Shown in pieces: positions 51,583 to 59,274 of a DNA stretch of 64,000 nucleotides. Source of the DNA: Propionivibrio sp. (GTDB taxonomy: Bacteria > Pseudomonadota > Gammaproteobacteria > Burkholderiales > Rhodocyclaceae). Where the stretch lies: contig JARKPC010000088.1 in assembly GCA_029975435.1 (NCBI GenBank), positions 1 to 64,000 of the forward strand, written 5' to 3'. Positions within the stretch are counted from its first letter, which is position 1. Every line of letters starts with the position of its first letter. Under the pieces are notes generated by a model. It made no database searches and was not told the origin of the DNA. It worked only from the letters and a program-made list of their open reading frames with translations. A program made the position numbers and the translations under genes.

Positions 51583-53229
51583 ATGGCCAAGGTTGTACCG
51601 GAAGGTTGGCGGGAATTGGCCGCCATCGGCGCCGTGTTGCGCGAAATCGAAACGCTGACCGTGCTGGCGGAGGGTCTTTCCGACGACTACACGATCTACC
51701 ACGGACTGCACTGGACCCGCATTCATCAGGGGTGTGCACTGGTCGGCGAAATCGATTTCGCCATCGTCACGTCGTCGGGGAGACTGCTGCTGATAGAGCA
51801 GAAATGCGGGTTCCTCAAGGAAACGCCGGAGGGACTGTGCAAGATGTACGGGGCAAAGGAGAAATCCATCCCGTTCCAGATCGGCCGCTCGATGGATGCC
51901 CTGCACAAGCGGCTCGGGAAAAGTTGTCCGGACGCGCAATACCATCTCGATTCACTACTATTCTGCCCGGACTATTCGGTCAAGGATCCCGGATCCGCCG
52001 GCATCGATCCGGCGCGCATCGTCGATGCCTCGCGGCGCGGCCAACTGGTGTCCATCGTCCGGAACATCCTGTCGCTCGAAGAATCGGCACATCCCAATAT
52101 CGACAAGCTGCATCGCTTTCTGGGCGACGAACTCAACCTGGTGCCCGACGTCCAGGCCATTGCGGGGCAGGCACGGACCCTATACACCCGGATTTCCGGG
52201 GGCCTGACCACCTGGGCACGCCAGATCGAGTGTGAACCGTTTCGCCTGCGCGTCATCGGTACCGCCGGCTCCGGAAAGACACAGCTGGCCCTCGCGGTCT
52301 TTCAGGATGCGCTGGCCGCGGGCCGTCGGGCGCTCTATGTCTGCTACAACCGGCCGCTGGCCGACCACGTCGCGCGCATTGCCCCCCGTGGCGGCGAGGT
52401 GGCGACCTACCATCAACTCGCTGACCGGATTCTGCGCGAGCGTGGAGAGGTTCCTGACTTCTCACAACCCGGCGCCTTCGGACGCCTCGAAGCGTTCATG
52501 GACACGCTTGAGCCGGGAGATCGCTGGTGTTTTGACGAACTCATCGTCGACGAAGGTCAGGATTTCAAGGAGAGCTGGAAGGACAACCTGCTCCGCCTGC
52601 TCCGTCCCGAGGGACGGGCCTGGTGGCTGGAAGACCCGATGCAGAATCTCTACGGGCGCCCTCCGGTGACCTTGCCCGGGTGGGTCACGCTCCGCTCGGA
52701 GGTCAATTACCGCAGCCCGCAGGATGTCCTCGAGCACCTGAACCGTTTTCTGTCCGAAACATACCAAATCTCGGCCGGCAGCCCGCTGACCGGATCGGAC
52801 GTCGAGATTCTGACCTACAACGGTACCGCGGACCTGATCACCCAGACCAAGCGGGCCATCACCGGTGGACTCGGTGCCGGTTTCAAGCGCGACATGATGG
52901 CGATCGTCACGTACCGAGGACGGGAGCACTCGTCCCTGACGCCTTACGACAAGCTCGGGACGTTTCCGTTACGCGCCTATACCGGCGAATACGATCTCTT
53001 CGGCAACCCTGTCTTCACCTCGGGCGACATCCTCATCGACTCGATCTACCGCTTCAAGGGTCAGTCAGCGCCTTGCATCGTCTTTACGGAAATCGACTTC
53101 GAGACATTCGATGAGTTGGTGTCGCGCAAGCTCTTCGTCGGCATGACCCGGGCGACGATGAAGCTGTTCCTGGTCATCTCGGAACGTTCCGCGCAGGCGC
53201 TGCTTCAGCGACTGGCCGGAGACGCGTAG
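51583..53229 (+). CDS. NERD-like nuclease domain fused to UvrD/DUF2075-like helicase
   Basis: GEIDFAIVTSSGRLLLIEQKCGFLKETPEGL; RVIGTAGSGKTQLAL; DELIVDEGQDFKESW; LFVGMTRATMKLFLV. Confidence 0.85.
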   Translation: MAKVVPEGWRELAAIGAVLREIETLTVLAEGLSDDYTIYHGLHWTRIHQGCALVGEIDFAIVTSSGRLLLIEQKCGFLKETPEGLCKMYGAKEKSIPFQIGRSMDALHKRLGKSCPDAQYHLDSLLFCPDYSVKDPGSAGIDPARIVDASRRGQLVSIVRNILSLEESAHPNIDKLHRFLGDELNLVPDVQAIAGQARTLYTRISGGLTTWARQIECEPFRLRVIGTAGSGKTQLALAVFQDALAAGRRALYVCYNRPLADHVARIAPRGGEVATYHQLADRILRERGEVPDFSQPGAFGRLEAFMDTLEPGDRWCFDELIVDEGQDFKESWKDNLLRLLRPEGRAWWLEDPMQNLYGRPPVTLPGWVTLRSEVNYRSPQDVLEHLNRFLSETYQISAGSPLTGSDVEILTYNGTADLITQTKRAITGGLGAGFKRDMMAIVTYRGREHSSLTPYDKLGTFPLRAYTGEYDLFGNPVFTSGDILIDSIYRFKGQSAPCIVFTEIDFETFDELVSRKLFVGMTRATMKLFLVISERSAQALLQRLAGDA

Positions 53230-53237
53230 CTCCGCCA

Positions 53238-54191
53238 CTAGGCGGCCTGGTTCTTGATGCCGTACGGCACGTGCCCGGTGGCCACGACATCGGCGGCGGG
53301 GCCGCAATGTCCCATCTGGTCGTCGAAAAAGATATCCGCGCCGAAGCCGTGGAGGAATGCCGCCTTTTCCTTGCCGGCGAGGAACAACAGTTCGTCGATC
53401 CGGATCTTCCAGTGGCGCAACGTCTTGATCACCCGCTCGTGCGCCGGGGCGCCACGGGCCGTAATCAACGCGGTACGAATCGGTGGATCATCGAGCGAGA
53501 ATTCCGACTGGAGCGAGTGCAGTGCCGTGAGGAAGGGCTTGAACGGTCCACCCGAAAGCGGGGTTTCCCGCGCCTCGATCTCATTCCTGTTGAACGCTTC
53601 CAGCCCGTCCGCCGAATACACGCGTTCGGCTTCGTCGGAAAACAGCACGGCGTCGCCGTCGAATGCGATCCGCAACTGCGCGTCCCCGTTCCGGTCACCC
53701 TTGGAAGGCAGGATCGTCGCGGCGGCAATGCCCGCCGCCACGGCGTTTTTCACGTCCTCCGAACTCGCCGAAAGAAACAGATGCGCACCAAAGGGACCAA
53801 CGTAGCGATAGGGCGCCACGCCGCGCGTGAACGCCGCGCGCGTGATATCCAGACCATGATGGTGAATCGAATTGAAAACGCGCAGGCCGGTATCGCCGCT
53901 GTTGCGCGATACGAGCACGACCTCCACCAGGCGCTTCCCGCGCTGGCCGTTGAGCGCGAGCAGTTTGCGAACCATCGGGAAAGCTACGCCGGGCGCGAGG
54001 GGAACATTCTCGTGCGCGATCTGATACCGCCCGTACGCATCCTCCCCTTGCTCAATGAAAACCTGATGACTTTCATCGAGATCAAACAGGGCGCGCGACG
54101 AGATGGCTACGACAAGCCTGACTCCGGAGGAGTCAGGCGCATTGACGGCATGAAGAGGATTTGGCACAGGGAACGAGGGCTGAGTTTTCAT
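53238..54191 (-). CDS. cytosolic 5'-nucleotidase family protein
   Basis: RLVVAISSRALFDLDESHQVF; RIAFDGDAVLFSDEAERVY; DELLFLAGKEKAAFLHGFGADIFFDDQMGH; start 54191. Confidence 0.88.
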   Translation of the reverse strand: MKTQPSFPVPNPLHAVNAPDSSGVRLVVAISSRALFDLDESHQVFIEQGEDAYGRYQIAHENVPLAPGVAFPMVRKLLALNGQRGKRLVEVVLVSRNSGDTGLRVFNSIHHHGLDITRAAFTRGVAPYRYVGPFGAHLFLSASSEDVKNAVAAGIAAATILPSKGDRNGDAQLRIAFDGDAVLFSDEAERVYSADGLEAFNRNEIEARETPLSGGPFKPFLTALHSLQSEFSLDDPPIRTALITARGAPAHERVIKTLRHWKIRIDELLFLAGKEKAAFLHGFGADIFFDDQMGHCGPAADVVATGHVPYGIKNQAA

Positions 54192-54212
54192 GGTTGGAAT
54201 ACTACCTGCAAT

Positions 54213-54233
54213 AAGGCTCACCACATGAGCCTT
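54213..54233. promoter_or_regulatory. family A operator candidate, site 3
   Basis: AAGGCTCA-CCACA-TGAGCCTT, perfect 8-bp arms, 22 bp upstream of the 5'-nucleotidase start. Confidence 0.68.
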
Positions 54234-54447
54234 GCGGACAGCAGAGAACAGTTCCAAACGGCACGCCGGATGCGCAAACTTGGTACAGATCCGGCCGTAT
54301 GGAAACGCAATAACCAGGTATTCCTCCGGACAAATCCCCACAGGAGAAGCGATTCGCGCCACAGGAAATATTTCCAGAAATTTGTTCCCGCGCCTATTTC
54401 CGGTTGTTAACCTTCGTTCCGTCGAACATCAATCAAGGACAAACAAG

Positions 54448-55722
54448 ATGGAACGGAACATGTTTATGCGATTCTCAGCCGCCCTGAAGCGCTTGGGCCG
54501 GGACGGAGTTGGGGCGCCAGAGTTCAGCCTTGGCAAGGAGGGAAAATATAGCCTCCAGTACATCCCCTTCGAGCACGTCAACCTCGCCGCAACGCTCGTC
54601 ATTGTCGGGATTACACCAGGGAACAATCAGCTTGATCTTGCGTATCAGACGGCACAAGAGTTGCTGAAATCCGGGCGGCCTGTTGACGAAATTCTCGTTG
54701 AGATTAAGAAGACAGGGGCCTTTGGTGGGAAGTCAATGAAGCCAAATTTGCTGAAGATGCTTCGGCACTTCCGTTTCGAGAAGCTGCTGGGTATTGACGA
54801 CGTTGAGTCGTTGTGGGGGTCGAACGCGGGGCTTCTTCATTCAACTTCGGTGATTCCTCATGCAGCCTTCAAAGACGGCGAGCGGTTCAACGGTGACTTC
54901 GACGAAATCATGGCGTCTCCGTTACTTGAAAAGTGCTTTCGCGACTGCTTTGTCGCTTCTGTGCGTGAAATCACCGGAAAGGCATTATTCGTGGCCCTTG
55001 GTCCGTGCCCGGAGGCGGCACTGGATTGGTGCATCAAGGAAGGTGCTCTTCGGCAAGAACAGGTGCTCGGCTCTTTCTGCCATCCTTCAACGGCCGGTGG
55101 AAGCACCACCCGCTATTACCTCCGTGAAGTGACGAAGGACCAGCTTGATGCGAAGAACCCCGTACGCCATCGCTGTGACTGGCTTGACCACGCATACGAG
55201 CAGATGCGCTCTTCGACATCTGCATTGCTAGGAGTGAATTACCAGGCTCCTGTAGCAACCCGACGGATCACGGCTCCGGTTGTTGCAACGCCGGTCACCA
55301 CAACCAGCGCAACGAAATCGACCACCGTGAAACCGACTACCCGTACTTCGGCGACCACCGACGCTGACATTGCAACGATCCTGAATGAAGTCGAACGAGC
55401 TGGCTACAGGTCGACCAACACGACCAAAAAGCTCTCGGAGTTTCAGTCTCCCGCAGGCCAGACGATCTATGTCGTTAAGACAACCTCTAAATTGAACAAT
55501 ATCAACCTGATGGTGCACCCCGGCCACAAGCTGGAGGTTCTGAAATCGATTGACGGTGTTGATTCGGTTAGTGACGGCCATCGGTTTCACGCGAATATGA
55601 CCAGATTTCCGAAGCGCATCAACAAGGGGGAGTCGCAAACAGCATTTGGCTGGCAGTTGAGCATCGCAACTTTATCTGATCTTCCTCGCTTCTTGGCTGC
55701 GTTCCAGTCAATCGGTTTCTGA
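54448..55722 (+). CDS. uracil-DNA glycosylase-superfamily-like domain fused through a Thr/Ala linker to an uncharacterised C-terminal domain
   Basis: LVIVGITPGNNQLDLAY; LLHSTSVIPHAAFKDGERF; FVALGPCPEAALDW; VLGSFCHPSTAGGSTTRYYL; linker PVVATPVTTTSATKSTTVKPTTRTSATTDAD. Confidence 0.7.
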   Translation: MERNMFMRFSAALKRLGRDGVGAPEFSLGKEGKYSLQYIPFEHVNLAATLVIVGITPGNNQLDLAYQTAQELLKSGRPVDEILVEIKKTGAFGGKSMKPNLLKMLRHFRFEKLLGIDDVESLWGSNAGLLHSTSVIPHAAFKDGERFNGDFDEIMASPLLEKCFRDCFVASVREITGKALFVALGPCPEAALDWCIKEGALRQEQVLGSFCHPSTAGGSTTRYYLREVTKDQLDAKNPVRHRCDWLDHAYEQMRSSTSALLGVNYQAPVATRRITAPVVATPVTTTSATKSTTVKPTTRTSATTDADIATILNEVERAGYRSTNTTKKLSEFQSPAGQTIYVVKTTSKLNNINLMVHPGHKLEVLKSIDGVDSVSDGHRFHANMTRFPKRINKGESQTAFGWQLSIATLSDLPRFLAAFQSIGF

Positions 55723-55759
55723 TTTTCATGTAGTACCTTTCGTAGAGCAGTAACTTGAG

Positions 55760-55786
55760 CGGCGGGCATATCCCGCCGTTTTTTTT
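55760..55786 (+). terminator. Rho-independent terminator
   Basis: CGGCGGG-CATAT-CCCGCCG followed by an 8-T tract, 38 bp after the UDG-like stop. Confidence 0.9.
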
Positions 55787-56014
55787 GCACCCTAAACTTC
55801 CATTCCGACGACTACCAATTTGAACCAACGTAGCCGTTAACACGCTCTCTTCGGTACTTTCTTGGAGACCCAACTCGCCCCGAATCGAGCTTGGATTGCG
55901 CAAATCCTACAATCGGCTGCTTTGCAGTTCTGACTACTACTTTGTTTGGCGCGACCGCCTGCCAGAGAGGTCAAGCGAAGCACTGATGCCAACTTTTTGC
56001 GCCTTTGTGACTAC

Positions 56015-56033
56015 GGGCTCGCTCCATGAGCCT
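56015..56033. promoter_or_regulatory. family A operator candidate, site 4 (degenerate)
   Basis: GGGCTCG-CTCCA-TGAGCCT between the terminator and WYL regulator 2; two arm mismatches. Confidence 0.45.
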
Positions 56034-56123
56034 TCACTTTTCTATGCTTCCACTCTAACGCCTCGAGACTTTGCTGCCTTCGCACCGGGGATAAAAGTCA
56101 ATAGAAGCAAGAAGGAGTGCCCC

Positions 56124-56309
56124 TTGGGACAGACTCTGCAATTGATCCAGCGAATTATCAATCGGTTGGTCGGCATTGCCCGCTATGAAGCTGCTTTGCG
56201 CAGGCGCGCCCGCTTGGTATTCGCCAATCCCAGCACCGACTTCTCGCGGTTCGATTACCCGGCCTATTTGCGTCGTCCCGCCCGGATTAGCCAACACCAT
56301 CGGCACTAG
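56124..56309 (+). CDS. possible small basic protein with TTG start
   Basis: gaaggag RBS, then TTG; GQTLQLIQRIINRLVGIARYEAALRRRARLVFANPSTDFSRFDYPAYLRRPARISQHHRH*. Confidence 0.4.
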   Translation: MGQTLQLIQRIINRLVGIARYEAALRRRARLVFANPSTDFSRFDYPAYLRRPARISQHHRH

Positions 56310-56455
56310 CCGGATCGCGTACCACGACAGTTATCAGTCTCCGCATATATCTTTAGCCAAGGGATGGCGTTATGATCGCAACGATGGCTCGAAATCGAGT
56401 CCGGAAGGGGGACTGGCGCTGCATTGCCTCCCGAACAAGAAAAACAACGTACGGC

Positions 56456-57433
56456 ATGAACCAGACGGAACGCTTCTACAAGATCGACCAGATGCTCCAC
56501 GACCGGGGCGTGGTTTCCTTCCAGACGTTGATGGACGAGCTGGAAGTCTCCCGGGCCACCCTGAAGCGTGATCTCGCTTATCTCCGCGACCGGCTCAACG
56601 CCCCGATCGTTCATGATCGCGACGCCGGCGGATATCGTTTCGACCCCACGTCCAAGCAGATTGGCGGCCAATACGAATTGCCGGGATTATGGTTTTCTGC
56701 GGAGGAAATCCATGCCCTCCTCACCATGCAGCACTTGTTGGCGAACCTGGACACCGGCGGGCTGCTTGGGCCACACATCAAGCCGCTGCTTTCCCGGCTA
56801 ACCGCGCTGATCGGCGTAGCCGACAACCCGGCCGATGAAGTCGTCAAGCGCATCCGCATCCTGACCGTCGGCGCCCGGCAGCTTCATCTCGACAACTTCC
56901 AAGTGATTGGCTCGGCGCTGTTGCGCCGCAAACGGCTGATCATCCGTTACCACGCCCGTGGTACCGACAAGATCACCGAGCGGGAGATTTCCCCACAGCG
57001 GCTGATCCATTACCGCGACAACTGGTATCTCGACGCCTGGTGCCATCTGCGCGAGGAATTGCGCAGCTTCTCTGTCGATGCAATCAAGCGCGTCGAATTG
57101 CTGGAGAGCAAAGCCAAGGATGTGGCAGAGAAACACCTCAACGAAGTGCTCGGTTCCGGTTACGGGATATTTTCCGGGAAGGACGTGAAATGGGCGACCT
57201 TGCGGTTCTCTCCAAAACGGGCGCGCTGGGTGGCAGCGGAGAAATGGCATCCGAAGCAGGAAGGAAGAATGCTCGACGACGGCTCCTACGAACTCAGCGT
57301 ACCGTATAGCAAGGATCCGGAACTGCTGATGGATATCCTCAAATACGGGGCAGATTGCGAGGTAGTGAAACCAGAGGGCTTGAAGAAAACAATTGAAGCA
57401 GAGTTGAAGAGATTGGTGCGGTTGTACGAGTGA
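56456..57433 (+). CDS. WYL-domain transcriptional regulator 2
   Basis: MNQTERFYKIDQMLHDRGVVSFQTLMDELEVSRATLKRDLAYLRDRLNAPI; RRKRLIIRYHARGTDKITEREISPQRLIHYRDNWYLDAWCHLREELRSFSVDAI. Confidence 0.93.
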   Translation: MNQTERFYKIDQMLHDRGVVSFQTLMDELEVSRATLKRDLAYLRDRLNAPIVHDRDAGGYRFDPTSKQIGGQYELPGLWFSAEEIHALLTMQHLLANLDTGGLLGPHIKPLLSRLTALIGVADNPADEVVKRIRILTVGARQLHLDNFQVIGSALLRRKRLIIRYHARGTDKITEREISPQRLIHYRDNWYLDAWCHLREELRSFSVDAIKRVELLESKAKDVAEKHLNEVLGSGYGIFSGKDVKWATLRFSPKRARWVAAEKWHPKQEGRMLDDGSYELSVPYSKDPELLMDILKYGADCEVVKPEGLKKTIEAELKRLVRLYE

Positions 57434-57464
57434 CTACTGACACCGAAACAATTGGAGCAACCGC

Positions 57465-57515
57465 ATGAAGAGATACTACCGATTCATCCTGGGCAGCCAA
57501 GGCCACTATGAGTGA
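57465..57515 (+). pseudogene. 16-codon ORF resembling the N-terminus of Mrr-like restriction endonucleases
   Basis: MKRYYRFILGSQGHYE*, hand-translated; its stop overlaps the DUF262 start. Confidence 0.3.
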
Positions 57516-59274
57516 ATCCCACATCTGTTTGAAGACGGTCTATGGGCTACGAGTTGACGAATCCGACGACTCCATCCGTTACCACATTCCTGCGTATCAA
57601 CGCGGTTACCGTTGGACCCCGACGCAGGTGACGCAACTGCTGGACGACATCAGAGAGTTCACCAGGCGCGAGAATCCCCGGCCAGAAGAGTTCTACTGCC
57701 TCCAGCCTCTGGTCCTTCGAGCGAACAACGACGGCGCCTACGAGGTGGTGGATGGTCAGCAACGCCTGACAACACTGCTCCTAATCTTGCGCCATTTCAA
57801 TGAACGTCTCGCTGTCCGCTACCAGCAGAAGCTTTACCGACTGGAGTATCAGACGCGACCTGATCTCTACGGCTTTCTCGACAATCCCTCGCCAACGCAA
57901 GCCGCATCAAACATCGACTTCTTTCACATCGACCAAGCGGTAAAGACAATCTCAGACTGGTTCGAGAAGCGGGAAAGCGAGGTCGAGGCGATCAAGGATG
58001 CGTTTCTCAACAAAGCCAAAGTCATCTGGTTTCAACTGTCGTCGGGCGAGAATGCCGTGGCCGCCTTCACGCGACTCAATGTTGGAAAGATACCCCTGAC
58101 GAATGGTGAACTGATCCGGGCTCTTTTCCTGAAACGGGGAAAGAGTGGGCCGGTGGAACCGCTGCAACTCAGGATCGCCCACGAATGGGATGCCATAGAA
58201 AAGACCCTGCAGGGCGGCGAGTTCTGGTGTTTTCTGAGCAACGACACGAAGCGGACCGGTGGCCGAATCGATTTCCTTTTCGACCTGGTAGCGCGACAGG
58301 ATGGGATGGAATCGAGCGCCGACGAATACGCGACTTTCAATCACTTCAGCGAAAAACTCACTAGAAAGGATGCTGATCTCGAAGCGGAGTGGCTCTCCGT
58401 GAAAAGAACATTCATGGTTCTCGAAGAGTGGTTCGTGGATCGCCGCCTTTACCACTTGGTGGGTTTCCTGATTTGGGCGGGAGTGGATGTCAATGAACTG
58501 CGGGTGTTAGCCGTCGGGGCTACCAAGCGCGAATTCAAAGAGAAGCTCAGAGCGCAAGTATTCGAGCGCACGTTCGGCGTTAAGGCCGATGTACCCGTCA
58601 CGGCAGAATGGATTGCAGACCAATTGGACGGAATGAACTATAGCCCCGGTTCTGGGCGTATTCGAGGCATCCTGCTGCTGTTCAACTTGGCGACGCTGCT
58701 CCAGAACGCACAGTCCAATATGAGATTCCAATTTGACAGCTTCAAGACGGCCATGTGGGACATCGAGCATGTGCGTTCCGTAGCTCCAGATCGGCCCGGC
58801 GCCCGAAAAGGGCAAGTCGAATGGCTGGAGCGATGCATGGGGTATCTGAAATCAACCGTCGAATCAACCGACGAAACATCCGACCTTCAGGCTGACATTC
58901 AGGCATACATCAACCTTCCCGCCAAGGAGGCAACTGATGCCGCCTTTGATCCCGTGTACGAAAAGGTTCTACGCCACTTTCAGGAAAGTGATACGGACGA
59001 GGAAGACAACGGCATATTCAATCTCGTTCTCCTCGACTATGCGACAAACCGAAGCTACAAAAACGCCGTATTTGCAGTAAAGCGTCATCGGATTCTATCG
59101 CTCGATCGGGACGGGGTGTTCGTTCCCTTATGTACCCGAAACGTGTTTTTGAAATGCTACAACGCGCAAGTTGATCACGTCATGTTCTGGACACGGAGGG
59201 ATCGCGACGGTTACCGGCAGGCACTGATCGATATTTTGCATGGTTTCTTTGCCGGGGGATGGATTCATGGATGA
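57508..59274 (+). CDS. DUF262 + DUF1524 (GmrSD-like) protein
   Basis: YHIPAYQRGYRWTPTQVTQLLDDI; YEVVDGQQRLTTLLLILRH; WDIEHV ... FNLVLLDYATNRSYKNAVFAVKR; GVFVPLCTRNVFLKCYN. Confidence 0.85.
   Translation: MSESHICLKTVYGLRVDESDDSIRYHIPAYQRGYRWTPTQVTQLLDDIREFTRRENPRPEEFYCLQPLVLRANNDGAYEVVDGQQRLTTLLLILRHFNERLAVRYQQKLYRLEYQTRPDLYGFLDNPSPTQAASNIDFFHIDQAVKTISDWFEKRESEVEAIKDAFLNKAKVIWFQLSSGENAVAAFTRLNVGKIPLTNGELIRALFLKRGKSGPVEPLQLRIAHEWDAIEKTLQGGEFWCFLSNDTKRTGGRIDFLFDLVARQDGMESSADEYATFNHFSEKLTRKDADLEAEWLSVKRTFMVLEEWFVDRRLYHLVGFLIWAGVDVNELRVLAVGATKREFKEKLRAQVFERTFGVKADVPVTAEWIADQLDGMNYSPGSGRIRGILLLFNLATLLQNAQSNMRFQFDSFKTAMWDIEHVRSVAPDRPGARKGQVEWLERCMGYLKSTVESTDETSDLQADIQAYINLPAKEATDAAFDPVYEKVLRHFQESDTDEEDNGIFNLVLLDYATNRSYKNAVFAVKRHRILSLDRDGVFVPLCTRNVFLKCYNAQVDHVMFWTRRDRDGYRQALIDILHGFFAGGWIHG

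Noticed and set aside
53271-54410. 379-aa plus-strand ORF
   Set aside because: Antisense to the 5'-nucleotidase, which carries clear family motifs.
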